Below, in pieces: positions 38,934-49,700 of a stretch of 64,000 nt of DNA. The position numbers and the translations under genes were made by a program. Under the pieces are notes generated by a model that ran no database searches, was not told the DNA's origin, and saw nothing but the letters and a program-made list of their open reading frames with translations. How positions within the stretch are numbered: the first letter of the stretch is position 1; each line of letters opens with the position of its first letter. This stretch comes from Pseudomonas cremoricolorata DSM 17059 = NBRC 16634 (GTDB taxonomy: Bacteria > Pseudomonadota > Gammaproteobacteria > Pseudomonadales > Pseudomonadaceae): positions 175,424-239,423 of the forward strand of contig NZ_AUEA01000010.1 of the NCBI RefSeq assembly GCF_000425745.1. Reading direction: 5' to 3'.

Positions 38934-40550
38934 TCAGCAGTCGGCTTTTTCGACCCGATTGCGCCCGCCGTGCTTGGCCGCATACAACGCCTGGTCGGCG
39001 GCGCTGGCCAGTTCCATCACGTCCATGTCGCCCCTGAGCATCACCACCCCGGCGCTGAAGGTGCACTGCAACTGCTGGCGTTGCGCGGGGAAGTGCAGGT
39101 CGGCGAAGCGCTGGCGGATTTCGTTCAGCACGCCATGGGCGGCGTCCAGCTCGGTGTTGGGCATGACCACGGCAAATTCCTCACCGCCATAGCGGCCGAT
39201 GCAGTCGCTGCGGCGCAGACGCTGGCGCAGGAACAGGGCCAGGGTCTTGAGCACGCGGTCACCCATCGGGTGGCCGTGTTGATCGTTGACCCGCTTGAAG
39301 TGGTCGAGGTCGAGCATGGCGAAACTCAGCGGCTGCTCGTCACGGCGGGCGCGGCTGCTGCAGTCTTCCAGCAGTTGCAGGATGTGCGTGTGGTTATACA
39401 GACCGGTGAGGCTGTCGCGCACCAGCCGGGTCTGCAGGTGGCGGGCACGGGCGGCGCGGTTGCGCACGGTGCTGATCAACTGCCGCGAGCGCACCGGCTT
39501 GGTGAGGAAGTCGTCGCCGCCTTCGCTCATGGCGTCGAGCTGTTTGTCGAGGTCGTCCTCGGCCGACAGGTAGATGATCGGCAAGCTCACGTAGCGCTCG
39601 TTATGCCGGATGACCTTGGCCAGCTCAGGGCCGGTGCAGGCCGGCATGTACATGTCGAGAATCAGCAGGTCGGGCTGGAAGTCGGCCAGCGCTTCCATGG
39701 CTTGCAGCGGTTCGGTCAGCACCCGTGTGTCGATGCCCACGGCATTGAGCAGGCGCTCGCTGTAGCGCGCCTGAGTGCGTGAGTCATCGATGATCAGCAC
39801 CCGCAGCGGCTCGTTGTGGGCGGGGTGTTCGAGCAGCTCGATCTTCTCCAGCAGCTCTGACGCTTCCAGGCTGCCAGTGAGAAAACCCTGGCCGCCGGCA
39901 CGCACGGCGGCCAGGCGCGAGGCGGTGTCGCTATCGTCGGCGCAGAAGAACAGCAGCGCGACCGGTTGTCTGGAGGCGTCCTGAATGTGCTGCGCCAGGA
40001 CCAGTCCCTGGCCAGGGCCGGCGAAGTCGACATCCATCACGATCAGTGCCGGTGCGCGCTCGGCCAGGGCGCTGCGAAAGGCCTCGGCATCGGCCAGCGC
40101 CTGCGCTGCGGTGCCATAGAAGGCCAGTTGCTGGGCCAGGTGCTCGGCCTGTTCGCGGTCTTGCAGGAGGATGTACGCCGGCCTCGGCAGGTCGGGCAGC
40201 GGCACCTCTTCGAGCTGTTCGCCGCGGCGCAGGCTGGTGTGCGCCAGGCGTTCGAGCAGGCCGCGCAACTGCGCGGTCGATTGCGCGTCGAGCGGGCTGG
40301 CCTGCTCTTGCAGGGGTTGCAGGTGCTGACACAAGGTGCGCGCAAGCTTGGCCTGGGTCGGCAACTCGAAGCGCTCGGCGTCTTGCAGCAGTTGCTGGCT
40401 GGCGTCGTGCAGCTCGTTGACGGTACCGGGCGTCCAGCCATCGTGGGCCAGGCGCTGCCAGATTTGCAGGACATGACGAATACGCTGCAACACCCGCTGG
40501 GTGCACAACTGCTGGAGGCGATCGAGGTTTGCTGCGGCTGGCTGGTTCAT
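38934..40550 (-). CDS. gcbA: Response regulator diguanylate cyclase, GcbA/AdcA-like
   Basis: A 538-residue protein with an N-terminal helical region, two receiver domains and a GGDEF domain. Receiver 1 (about 120-235) has the phospho-acceptor region VMDVDFAGPG but its acidic pocket is replaced by LLQDRE, so it is probably degenerate. Receiver 2 (about 245-360) has IIDDSRT and LILDMYMPA and looks active. The GGDEF motif is GGEEF (455-459), catalytic for c-di-GMP synthesis. In Pseudomonas this gene controls early surface attachment and dispersal. Same neighbours as PA4843. Confidence 0.8.
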   Translation of the reverse strand: MNQPAAANLDRLQQLCTQRVLQRIRHVLQIWQRLAHDGWTPGTVNELHDASQQLLQDAERFELPTQAKLARTLCQHLQPLQEQASPLDAQSTAQLRGLLERLAHTSLRRGEQLEEVPLPDLPRPAYILLQDREQAEHLAQQLAFYGTAAQALADAEAFRSALAERAPALIVMDVDFAGPGQGLVLAQHIQDASRQPVALLFFCADDSDTASRLAAVRAGGQGFLTGSLEASELLEKIELLEHPAHNEPLRVLIIDDSRTQARYSERLLNAVGIDTRVLTEPLQAMEALADFQPDLLILDMYMPACTGPELAKVIRHNERYVSLPIIYLSAEDDLDKQLDAMSEGGDDFLTKPVRSRQLISTVRNRAARARHLQTRLVRDSLTGLYNHTHILQLLEDCSSRARRDEQPLSFAMLDLDHFKRVNDQHGHPMGDRVLKTLALFLRQRLRRSDCIGRYGGEEFAVVMPNTELDAAHGVLNEIRQRFADLHFPAQRQQLQCTFSAGVVMLRGDMDVMELASAADQALYAAKHGGRNRVEKADC

Positions 40551-40724
40551 CGGCACACTGCGGTAGGGGCAGCTAGATAGTGGCTCTATGCTAGCACTGC
40601 TTGCAGGGCTGTGACCGCGCTCCGTCGGGTAAAGTGCCATCGGCCATGCATTCAGTTGACGACCCCTGGGTCGCGTATGCGCATGGGAGTGTCTGCTTTA
40701 TAGTGCTGCGCGTGATGAAAGCCG

Positions 40725-40740
40725 TGGCACCCTGACTGCA
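40725..40740 (+). promoter_or_regulatory. Candidate sigma-54 promoter
   Basis: TGGCAC-N5-CTGCA matches the sigma-54 consensus TGGCAC-N5-TTGCA except for one base, with exact GG-N10-GC spacing. It lies about 100 bases ahead of the DUF2333 gene in a 293-base gap, on the same strand. No enhancer-binding site was identified. A single such match can occur by chance. Confidence 0.35.
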
Positions 40741-40843
40741 GCCTGCGGTCCTAACCCCAGGTTGTGTGGAAAAAGTACCTGCGCACTGCGGCGGCTTTGC
40801 CATAACGCTTCGAATTCGACGTGACTGACTAAGGACTATAGCC

Positions 40844-41911
40844 ATGCTGGACTGGAAAAAACGCGAGGCCGCAGCCGAGCCCCGCGAGCGGGACGAATCC
40901 CGCAAAACCACCACCCGCAGCAAGCGCGGCGGCATCTGGGGTCGTACCCTGGGCATCGTCATCGGTGTCTACCTGCTGGTATGCATAGGCCTTAGCTGGT
41001 ACTGGAGCCAGGAGCCCGAGCTGTTCCCGGTGCAGCAGAACGCGCAGGCCGCAGCGCAGCGTGATGGCCAGCAGATGGTCATCGGCTACACCACCGTGGA
41101 AACCCTCAAGACCGTCGCCGGCACTTTGCTCAACAAGCCGGGCGGCTACATCGCCAACGACCGTTTCCCACCAGGCCTGTGGATGGACAACATGCCGAGC
41201 TGGGAATATGGCGTGCTGGTACAGGTGCGTGATCTGTCCCGTGCGCTGCGCAAGGACTTCGCCCGTTCGCAATCGCAATCGACCGAAGACGCCGACTTGG
41301 CCAAGGCCGAGCCGCGCTTCAACTTCGACCACAAGAGTTGGATTCTGCCGTCGAGCGAATCGGAGTTCGAGGAAGGCATCAAGTCGCTGTCGCGCTACCA
41401 GGCGCGCCTGGCTGCCGGTGACAAGGGCGCGATCTTCTACACCCGTGCCGACAACCTCAACAACTGGCTGGGCGACGTCGCCACCCGTCTGGGTTCGTTG
41501 TCCCAGCGTCTGTCGGCAAGCGTTGGCCGGGTCAAGCTCAACAGCAACCTGAAGACCGAAGCCATCGTGCCCGGCCAGGCGCCGCAGGTTGACGAAGAGC
41601 TGGTTGAAACCCCATGGCTGCAGATCGACAACGTGTTCTACGAGGCCCGCGGTCAGGCCTGGGCACTGTCGCACCTGCTGCGCGCCATCGAGGTCGACTT
41701 CGCCGACGTGCTGGCGAAGAAGAACGCTACCGTCAGCGTGCGGCAGATCATCCGCGAGCTGGAAGCCTCGCAGGAGCCGCTGTGGAGCCCGATGGTGCTC
41801 AACGGCAGCGGCTTTGGCATGTGGGCCAACCACTCGCTGGTCATGGCCAACTACATCTCCCGTGCCAACGCAGCGGTGATCGACCTGCGTCAGCTGCTGT
41901 CGCAGGGCTGA
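40844..41911 (+). CDS. DUF2333 family membrane-anchored protein
   Basis: A 355-residue protein with a charged N-terminus (about 1-28), one membrane helix (GRTLGIVIGVYLLVCIGLSWYWS) and a large periplasmic helical domain with KPGGYIANDRFPPGLWMDNMP and VFYEARGQAWALSHLLRAIE, recognised as DUF2333. Function unknown. AAGGAC precedes the ATG. It is followed after one base by a Nudix gene, as in P. aeruginosa PA4842-PA4841. Confidence 0.85.
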   Translation: MLDWKKREAAAEPRERDESRKTTTRSKRGGIWGRTLGIVIGVYLLVCIGLSWYWSQEPELFPVQQNAQAAAQRDGQQMVIGYTTVETLKTVAGTLLNKPGGYIANDRFPPGLWMDNMPSWEYGVLVQVRDLSRALRKDFARSQSQSTEDADLAKAEPRFNFDHKSWILPSSESEFEEGIKSLSRYQARLAAGDKGAIFYTRADNLNNWLGDVATRLGSLSQRLSASVGRVKLNSNLKTEAIVPGQAPQVDEELVETPWLQIDNVFYEARGQAWALSHLLRAIEVDFADVLAKKNATVSVRQIIRELEASQEPLWSPMVLNGSGFGMWANHSLVMANYISRANAAVIDLRQLLSQG

Positions 41912-41912
41912 C

Positions 41913-42452
41913 ATGCCGATCGACGCCAGCGAGGTCGCCCACCGGGCGGCCTCCGATGCCGAGCTGATCGCCTGGGTGGATGCCGACGATCAGCCGCTCG
42001 GCGCCTTGCCCCGCGCCGAGCTGCGCGAGCGCGGTCTGATCGGCCGCGGCACGTTCATTCTGCTGTTCAACAGCCAGGGCGAGCTGTGCGTGCACCGCCG
42101 CACCCTGAGCAAGGCGCTGTACCCAGGCTATTGGGACGTGGCCGCCGGCGGCATGGTCGGCGCCACGGAAAGCTACGCCGATTCGGCCGCCCGCGAGCTG
42201 GAAGAAGAGCTGGGGGTGAGCGGCGTGCCCTTGCAGTTCCACGAGAAGTTCTTCTTCGACCAGCCCGACAATCACCTCTGGTGTGCGGTGTTTTCGGCCG
42301 TGTGGGACGGGCCGCTGCGCTTGCAGCCGCAAGAGGTGCTCGAAGCGCGCTTCGTCAGCGTTGCCCAGGCCCTTGCCCACAGCCAGCAGCAGCCGTATTG
42401 CCCTGACTCTCTGGCGGCCTTGCAGCGCTACCGCCAGGCCAGTCACGGCTAG
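41913..42452 (+). CDS. Nudix hydrolase, YfcD type
   Basis: A 179-residue Nudix protein. The Nudix box is G-x5-E-x7-R-E-L-E-E-E-L-G (GGMVGATESYADSAARELEEELGV), after an N-terminal extension with WVDADDQPLGALPR and HRRTLSKALYPGYWDV as in YfcD and isopentenyl-diphosphate isomerase relatives. It hydrolyses a nucleoside diphosphate linked to an unknown group. Probably cotranscribed with DUF2333. Confidence 0.88.
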   Translation: MPIDASEVAHRAASDAELIAWVDADDQPLGALPRAELRERGLIGRGTFILLFNSQGELCVHRRTLSKALYPGYWDVAAGGMVGATESYADSAARELEEELGVSGVPLQFHEKFFFDQPDNHLWCAVFSAVWDGPLRLQPQEVLEARFVSVAQALAHSQQQPYCPDSLAALQRYRQASHG

Positions 42453-42554
42453 GCCCGCCTAGCGCTGGCCGAGGTCGCATAACCTGCGCAAAATGCCGCA
42501 TTCCACTACTTGGGCGGCAGCGGATTTGTGGTTAAACTGCGCGCCCTTTTCGGG

Positions 42555-42574
42555 TTGTCATGGGTCCATGACAA
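42555..42574. promoter_or_regulatory. 20-bp perfect palindrome upstream of the SUI1 gene
   Basis: TTGTCATGG-GT-CCATGACAA is a perfect inverted repeat about 85 bases before the SUI1 start. It lies just after a possible -10 (TTAAACT near 42533), so it is either an operator or a short 5'-UTR hairpin. Confidence 0.4.
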
Positions 42575-42659
42575 AAGCGCCGCCCCTGCCAGAGTGGGGC
42601 ATCGCGGTCGGCCCTGGCTCAGGCCCGATCAGTTTTTGTCCTCAGCAAGAGGCACAAAA

Positions 42660-43031
42660 GTGGCCAAGAAAGCCTCCTCCTTTTCCGCCCTTGGCGGTCT
42701 CGTGTTTTCCACCGATGCCGGTCGTCACTGCCCTGAATGCAGCCAACCGGTGGACGCCTGTACCTGTCATCAGCAGCGCGTCCCCGAAGGCGACGGCATT
42801 GCCCGCGTGCGCCGGGAAAGCAAGGGCCGCGGCGGCAAGACCGTCACCACCGTCAGCGGCGTGCCGCTGGCCGGCGACGAGCTGAAAACCCTGGCGAGCA
42901 ACCTCAAGCGCCGCTGCGGCACCGGTGGCGCGCTCAAGGACGGCGTCATCGAGATCCAGGGCGACCACGTCGAGCTGCTCATCGCCGAGCTGGTCAAACT
43001 CGGTTTCAAGGCCAAGAAGTCCGGCGGCTGA
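42660..43031 (+). CDS. SUI1/YciH translation initiation factor homologue
   Basis: A 123-residue protein. The N-terminal part has a C-P-E-C ... C-T-C set (about residues 22-32) that may bind zinc. The C-terminal SUI1 domain has GRGGKTVTTVSGVPL, LKRRCGTGGALKDGVIEIQGDH and ELVKLGFKAK. This is the bacterial eIF1 relative, thought to affect start-site selection. Start GTG 42660 follows AAGAGG. Six-pair hairpin GGCGGC/GCCGCC spans the stop codon. Confidence 0.9.
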   Translation: MAKKASSFSALGGLVFSTDAGRHCPECSQPVDACTCHQQRVPEGDGIARVRRESKGRGGKTVTTVSGVPLAGDELKTLASNLKRRCGTGGALKDGVIEIQGDHVELLIAELVKLGFKAKKSGG

Positions 43032-43045
43032 AGCCGCCACGGGCA

Positions 43046-43155
43046 GGTTCGTCCAGTCCTTTCTAAACTCGTTGCTGCTTGAAGGGTCTACCCCAGAGCA
43101 TGGACGAACCGTCATTTTCCGCTCCTACACTGCCTGCGCCCCCGGCGGGGCAGTG
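43046..43155 (+). promoter_or_regulatory. speA upstream region with two inverted repeats
   Basis: GGTTCGTCCA at 43046-43055 is perfectly inverted at 43101-43110. A second hairpin, 43128-43134/43149-43155 with inner CGCC/GGCG, ends about 25 bases before the speA Shine-Dalgarno. These may form a regulated leader of the arginine decarboxylase gene. No known polyamine-responsive element was recognised. Confidence 0.35.
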
Positions 43156-43181
43156 TCTTGACTCATCAATAGGGGACTTGA

Positions 43182-45095
43182 ATGTCCGTACGACGCACAC
43201 GCAAAGACGATGGCAGCCAGTGGACCGTGGCCGACAGCCGCAGTGTTTACGGTATCCGCCACTGGGGCGCGGGTTACTTCGCCATCAATGAAGCCGGGCG
43301 CGTCGAAGTACGCCCCAATGGCCCGGACAGCTCGCCCATCGACCTCTTCGAGCAGGTCGACCAACTGCGCCAGAGCGGCCTGTCGCTGCCCTTGCTGGTG
43401 CGCTTCCCCGATATCCTGCAAGACCGCGTGCGCCAGCTGACCGGCGCCTTCGACGCCAACATCGCGCGCCTCGAATACCAGAGCCAGTACACCGCGCTGT
43501 ACCCGATCAAGGTCAACCAGCAGGAAGCGGTGGTCGAGAACATCATCGCCACGCAGAACGTCTCCATCGGCCTGGAAGCGGGCTCCAAGCCCGAGCTGCT
43601 GGCCGTGCTGGCGCTGGCGCCCAAGGGCGGCACCATCGTCTGCAACGGCTACAAGGACCGCGAGTTCATCCGCCTGGCGCTGATGGGCCAGAAGCTTGGC
43701 CACAACGTGTTCATCGTCATCGAAAAAGAGTCGGAAGTGGCGCTGGTGATCGAAGAAGCCGGCGAGCTGAAGGTCAAGCCTCAGGTCGGTCTGCGCGTGC
43801 GCCTGTCGTCGCTGGCGTCGAGCAAGTGGGCCGACACCGGCGGTGAAAAATCCAAGTTCGGCCTGTCGGCGGCGCAGTTGCTCTCGGTGGTGCAGCGCTT
43901 CAAGGATGCCGGTCTCGACCAGGGCATCCGCCTGCTGCACTTCCACATGGGTTCGCAGATCGCCAACCTCGCCGACTACCAGCACGGCTTCAAGGAAGCG
44001 ATCCGCTACTACGGTGAGCTGCGTGCCTTGGGCCTGCCGGTCGACCATATCGACGTCGGCGGCGGCCTGGGGGTCGACTACGACGGCACCCACTCGCGCA
44101 ACGCCAGCTCGATCAACTACGACATCGACGATTACGCCGCCGTGGTGGTGGGCATGCTCAAGGAGTTCTGCGACGCTCAGGGCCTGCCGCATCCGCACAT
44201 CTTCTCGGAAAGCGGCCGCGCGCTGACCGCGCACCACGCCATGCTGGTGGTGCAGGTCACCGACGTCGAGAAGCACAACGACCAGGTGCCGATCATCGAA
44301 GACAAGAGCAGCCTGCCGGAAACCGTGCAGTGGCTGGTCGATCTGCTTGGCCCGACCGACATCGAGATGGTCACCGAGACTTACTGGCGCGCCACCCACT
44401 ACCTGGGTGATGTCGCCGCGCAGTACGCCGACGGCAAGATCAGCCTGTCGGAAAAAGCCCTGGCCGAGCAGTGCTATTTCGCCGTCTGCCGCCGCCTGCA
44501 CAACTCGCTGAAGGCGCGCCAGCGTTCGCATCGCCAGGTGCTCGACGAGCTCAACGACAAGCTCGCCGACAAGTACATCTGCAACTTCTCGGTGTTCCAG
44601 AGCCTGCCCGACACCTGGGCCATTGGCCAGGTGCTGCCGATTCTGCCGCTGCACCGCCTGGACGAAGAACCGCTGCGCCGCGCCGTGCTGCAAGACCTGA
44701 CCTGCGACTCGGACGGCAAGATCAACCAGTACGTCGACGAGCAGAGCATCGAAACCAGCCTGCCGGTGCACGGCATCAACGAGGGTGAGGACTACCTGCT
44801 GGGGATTTTCCTGGTCGGCGCCTACCAGGAAATCCTCGGCGACATGCACAACCTGTTCGGTGACACCGATTCGGTGAACATCTACCAGAACGCCGACGGC
44901 AGCGTGTACCACGCCGGCATCGAGACCCACGACACCATCGAGGACATGCTGCGCTACGTGCACCTGTCGCCGGAGGAACTGATGACCCACTACCGTGACA
45001 AGGTCGCCAGCGCCAAGATCACCGCCCGTGAACGCACCCAGTACCTCGACGCCCTGCGCCTGGGCCTGACCCGTTCGTCGTACCTGTCGTCCTGA
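43182..45095 (+). CDS. speA: Biosynthetic arginine decarboxylase
   Basis: A 637-residue PLP enzyme that makes agmatine, the first step to putrescine. N-terminal TIM-barrel domain with the PLP lysine in YPIKVNQQ (K110), [22 protein letters not shown], and a C-terminal domain containing the family-specific [25 protein letters not shown]. Length as in other SpeA proteins. AGGGGA precedes ATG 43182. Confidence 0.96.
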   Translation: MSVRRTRKDDGSQWTVADSRSVYGIRHWGAGYFAINEAGRVEVRPNGPDSSPIDLFEQVDQLRQSGLSLPLLVRFPDILQDRVRQLTGAFDANIARLEYQSQYTALYPIKVNQQEAVVENIIATQNVSIGLEAGSKPELLAVLALAPKGGTIVCNGYKDREFIRLALMGQKLGHNVFIVIEKESEVALVIEEAGELKVKPQVGLRVRLSSLASSKWADTGGEKSKFGLSAAQLLSVVQRFKDAGLDQGIRLLHFHMGSQIANLADYQHGFKEAIRYYGELRALGLPVDHIDVGGGLGVDYDGTHSRNASSINYDIDDYAAVVVGMLKEFCDAQGLPHPHIFSESGRALTAHHAMLVVQVTDVEKHNDQVPIIEDKSSLPETVQWLVDLLGPTDIEMVTETYWRATHYLGDVAAQYADGKISLSEKALAEQCYFAVCRRLHNSLKARQRSHRQVLDELNDKLADKYICNFSVFQSLPDTWAIGQVLPILPLHRLDEEPLRRAVLQDLTCDSDGKINQYVDEQSIETSLPVHGINEGEDYLLGIFLVGAYQEILGDMHNLFGDTDSVNIYQNADGSVYHAGIETHDTIEDMLRYVHLSPEELMTHYRDKVASAKITARERTQYLDALRLGLTRSSYLSS

Positions 45096-45116
45096 TCGAC
45101 CCGCTGCCCGCACGAT

Positions 45117-45144
45117 GCGGCTGGCCGATAATTCGGTCAGCCGC
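45117..45144. terminator. Hairpin between convergent speA and MATE genes
   Basis: Twelve-pair stem 45117-45128/45133-45144 with one G-U and a TAAT loop. There is no T-run on either side, so termination may need Rho or rely on the very stable stem. Confidence 0.55.
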
Positions 45145-45167
45145 GAACGGCCCTCCCTCCATTGCCC

Positions 45168-46505
45168 TCAACCCACCCACGCCCCACGCTGCTGCAAACG
45201 CCAGCCGATCCAGCCCAGCGTCAGCGCACGCAAGCCCATGAACGCCAGAAACGCCAGCCACAGCCCGTGGTTGCCCAGGCCGCGCAACAGCAGCGCCAGG
45301 GGCAGGGCGAGCAACACCGAAAGCAGCATGGCGTTGCGCATTTCCCGCGCGCGGGTGGCGCCGATGAACAGGCCGTCGAGCAAATAGCTCCACACCGCCA
45401 CCAGCGGCAACACTGCCAGGTACGGCAGGTAAGGCTCAGCGGCGGCGCGCACGCTGGCGATGTCGGTCTGCGCCGCGATGAACAGATGCCCCCCGGCCAG
45501 AAACACCGCAGCGAACACCAGGCTGACCAGCAGCGACCAGCCGCCGGCGACCACCAGTGAGCGACGCAATACAGCGCCCTGCCGCGCGCCGATGGCGTGT
45601 CCGCACAAGGCTTCCAGCGCATGGGCCAGGCCATCGAGGGCATAGGCGGTCAGCAGCAGGCCGTTTAGCAGCAGGGCATTGGCCGCAACCGTCGCCTCGC
45701 CCAACCGCGCGCCCTGCACGGTGAGCAACAGGAATACGCATTGCAGCGCCAGGCTGCGCAGGAAAATGTCGCGGTTGACCGCCAGCATCGGTCGCCAGGC
45801 CTGCCAGCGGCGCAGCGCCGACCACACCACGTGCCCGGGGTAGGCGCGCAGAGCCGGGCGAGTCAGCGCCAGCCCCAGCAGCGCGCCGCTCCATTCCGCG
45901 ATCACCGAGGCCCGCGCCGAACCCGCCACCCCCCAGTCCAGGCCGAGCACGAACCACAGGTTGAGGGCGATGTTGAGCACATTGGTGGTGAGCAGAATCG
46001 CCAGTGGTGCGCGGGCATTCTGCGTGCCGAGAAACCAGCCGACCAAGGCATAACTGGCAAGCGCCGCAGGCAGGCCGAGCAGGCGCGTGTGGAAGAAGGT
46101 TTCGGTGGCCTGTTGCAGCGCTGCGCTGGGCTGCATGGCTTGTAGCGCCAGGTGGCTGAACGGCAGCGCCAGCACCGCCAGCAGGGCTGCCAGCAGCAGC
46201 GCCAGCAGCAAGCCTTGCAGCAGCACCTGGCGCAACCCATCACCATCGCCGCGCCCCGCCGCCTGGGCCGCGAAGCCGGTGGCGCCCATGCGCAGAAAAC
46301 CCATCAGCCCCATCATGAAGGTGAACAGCATCGCGCCGACCGCCACCGCGCCCAACTGATGGGCATGGGGCAGGTGGCCGATGACAGTGCTGTCGACCAG
46401 CGCCACCAGCGGCACGCTGATGTTGGAGAGGATCATCGGCGCGGCCAGCGCCCAGACTCTGCGGTGGGTGGCGCGGTGGCGCCAGTCGGCGAGCAGTGAA
46501 GGCAT
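45168..46505 (-). CDS. MATE family efflux transporter, DinF-like
   Basis: A 445-residue inner-membrane exporter with twelve hydrophobic segments. The N-terminus VWALAAPMILSNISVPLVALVDSTVIGHL is typical of the DinF branch of MATE, as are GATGFAAQAAGRGD and GARLGEATVAANALLLNG. It would export organic cations or other toxic compounds with H+ or Na+. Its substrate is unknown. It is divergent from the alpha-2-macroglobulin gene. Confidence 0.85.
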   Translation of the reverse strand: MPSLLADWRHRATHRRVWALAAPMILSNISVPLVALVDSTVIGHLPHAHQLGAVAVGAMLFTFMMGLMGFLRMGATGFAAQAAGRGDGDGLRQVLLQGLLLALLLAALLAVLALPFSHLALQAMQPSAALQQATETFFHTRLLGLPAALASYALVGWFLGTQNARAPLAILLTTNVLNIALNLWFVLGLDWGVAGSARASVIAEWSGALLGLALTRPALRAYPGHVVWSALRRWQAWRPMLAVNRDIFLRSLALQCVFLLLTVQGARLGEATVAANALLLNGLLLTAYALDGLAHALEALCGHAIGARQGAVLRRSLVVAGGWSLLVSLVFAAVFLAGGHLFIAAQTDIASVRAAAEPYLPYLAVLPLVAVWSYLLDGLFIGATRAREMRNAMLLSVLLALPLALLLRGLGNHGLWLAFLAFMGLRALTLGWIGWRLQQRGAWVG

Positions 46506-46717
46506 TGCAACTCCGAAAATGGCCAGGCCGGCTGCCTGGCGGGGCGCGCCATTCTAGCGGTCTGGAGTGTTCGCGACACATTTTGTAAAGTGCTTGGCAG
46601 ATCGAGCAACCAAACCCTGCGAACAGGGTCTCAGCCCACGCACACCTGCGAGTGAATCGCTTCCCGGTGGGCTATAGTTGCCGCCCTCACGACCACGCTG
46701 CCGAAGAGTCTCGACCC

Positions 46718-49700
46718 ATGTTCAACAAAGGATTGTTGCTGGCCTGTGCGCTGGCACTGCTCAGTGCCTGTGATTCCTCGACCTCCGAGCAACCCGCGCC
46801 GGCTGCCCCGCCTGCGGCGGCCAGCCCGGCGGCAGCACCTGCGGCCAAGCGCGAAGACCCGGCAGTTTTGGCCAAGCGCTACGCCGGGCGCGAGTTGAAC
46901 GTGCTGGATGTCTCGGAAGTGCAGATCGACGGCGCCAGCGCGCTGTCGGTGAGCTTCTCGGCGCCGCTGGATGCCGAGCAGGATTTTGCCGCCAAGCTGC
47001 ATCTGGTCGATACGGTCAAGGGCAAGGTCGATGGCGCCTGGGAACTCTCGGACAACCAGATGGAACTGCGGCTGCGTCACCTCGAACCGCAGCGCAAACT
47101 GGTGCTGACCGTCGACAAGGGCCTGCTCGGGGTCAACGGCAAGACCCTGGCCGATGAACTGGTGAGCCGTCTGGAAACCCGTGACATGCAGGCCACCGTG
47201 GGCTTCGCCAGCCGTGGCTCGCTGCTGCCGACGCGCCTCGCCGAAGGCCTGCCGGTGATCGCCCTGAACGTCGACAAGGTCGATGTCGAGTTCTTCCGCG
47301 TCAAACCCGAGATGCTTTCAAGCTTCCTTGCCGGCTGGGGCCGCAACAGCAGCCTGTACTACTACCAGTCCAAGGAAACCCTGGCCCAGGCCGACCTGGT
47401 CTACAGCGGCCGTTTCGACCTCAACCCTGCGCGCAATACCCGTGAAACCGTGCTGCTGCCCATCGCCGGGATCAAGCCGCTGCAAGAGCCCGGTGTCTAC
47501 CTGGCGGTGATGCGCGCCTCGGGCACCTATGACTATTCGCAGCCGGCGACGCTGTTCACCCTCAGCGACATCGGCGTCTCGGCGCACCGTTACCGCGACC
47601 GTATCGACGTCTTCACCCAGGCCCTTGAAGGCGGCAAGGCGCTCAAGGACGTCAAGCTCGAACTGCACGACGCCAAGGGCAAGCTGCTCGCCGAGGCCAG
47701 CAGCGACGGCGACGGCCATGCGCAACTGCCGATCGATGCCAAGGCCGACACGCTGATCGCCACCCAGGGCGTGCACACCACCTTGCTGCGCCTGAGCGGC
47801 TCGGCGCTGGATTTGGCCGAATTCGATATCACCGGCCCGCAGAACAACCCGCTGCAGTTCTTCATCTTCGGCCCGCGCGACCTCTACCGTCCGGGCGAAA
47901 CCGTGCTGCTCAATGGCCTGCTGCGCGACCAGGACGGCAAGCCGGTCAAGGCCCAGCCGGTTAACGTCGAAGTGCGCCGGCCCGATGAGCAGGTCAGCCG
48001 CAAGTTCGTCTGGGAAGCCGATGCCAATGGCCTGTTCCAGTACCAGTTGCAGCTCTCAGGCGAGGCGCCGACCGGCCGCTGGCAACTGCTGCTCGACCTG
48101 GGCGGTGGCCGTCAGCAGGTGTACGAATTCCTCGTCGAAGATTTTCTCCCCGAGCGCCTGGCGCTGGAGCTCAAAGGCAGCGCCACACCGCTGAGCCCCG
48201 AGCAGACTGCGCGCATTCAGGTCAATGGTCGTTACCTGTACGGCGCCCCGGCAGCGGGCAATCGCTTGAGCGGCCAAGCCTACCTGCGCCCGCTGCGTGA
48301 AGCGGTGCCGGCGTTGCCGGGCTATCAGTTCGGCTCGGTCAGCGAAAGCGACCTCAGCCAGGACCTGGAGCTGGACGAAGTTACCCTCGATCAGGCCGGC
48401 AAGGCCAGCCTGGACATCGAAAGCCGCTGGGCCGAGGCGCGCTCGCCGCTGCAACTGACCGTGCAGGCCAGCTTGCAGGAGTCGGGCGGCCGGCCGATCA
48501 CCCGGCGCCTCGAGCAGCCGATCTGGCCAGCCGAGCGTCTGCCCGGCCTGCGCGGGCTGTTCGACGGTGAAGAGACCGACAGCGATGCTCCGGTGCAATT
48601 CGAAATCCTCGTGGCCGACCGTGACGGCAACAAGCTGGCCGCCGACGAGCTCAAGGTGCGGTTGATTCGCGAGCGCCGCGACTACTACTGGAACTACTCC
48701 CAGGACGACGGCTGGAGCTACAACTTCAACGAGAAATTCCTCACCCAAAGCGAAGAGGTGGTCAGCGTCAAGGCAGGTTCCACCACCAGGCTGAACTTCC
48801 CGGTGGAGTGGGGCCCGTACCGCGTCGAAGTCGAAGACCCACAGACCGGCATCGTTTCCAGCGAGCGCTTCTGGGCCGGCTACCGTGCCCAGGACAACGC
48901 CGAAGGCGGCGCGGTGCGTCCCGACCAGGTCAAGCTGGCGCTGGACAAACCGGCCTACAGCGATGGCGCCACTGCCCAGATCACCGTTACCCCGCCGGCT
49001 GCCGGCAGTGGCTACCTGATGGTCGAGTCGGCCGACGGTCCGCTGTGGTGGCAGGCCATCGAGGTGCCGGCTGAAGGCAAGACCTTCGAGGTGCGTCTCG
49101 ACCCGAAATGGGCGCGCCATGACTTGTATGTCAGCGCCCTGGTGATTCGTCCCGGCGAGCGCAAGGCCAATGCCACGCCCAAGCGCGCAGTCGGTGTGCT
49201 GCACCTGCCGCTGCAACGCGGCGAGCGCAAGCTGGCGCTGACCCTGCAGGCGCCCGAGAAGATGCGCCCGAAACAGCCGCTGAGCGTGAAACTCAAGGCG
49301 CTTAACGCCGATGGCAGCGTGCCCAAGCAGGTGCATGTGCTGTTCTCGGCGGTGGATGTGGGCATTCTCAACATCACCGACTTCAAGACCCCCGACCCCT
49401 TCACCAGCCTGTTCGGGCGCAAGGCCTACGGAGCTGATCAGCTGGACATCTACGGGCAGTTGATCGAAGCCGGCCAGGGGCGCCTGGCGAGCCTGGCCTT
49501 CGGCGGTGACGCGGCCATGGCCAAGGGCGGCAAGCGACCCAACACCACGGTCACCATCGTCGCCCAGCAGAGCCTGCCGGTGACCCTGGATGACAAGGGC
49601 GAGGGCGTTGCCACGGTCGACATCCCGGACTTCAACGGCGAGCTGCGGCTGATGGCCCAGGCCTGGACCGACGAGCACTTCGGCGTCGCCGAAGGCAAGA

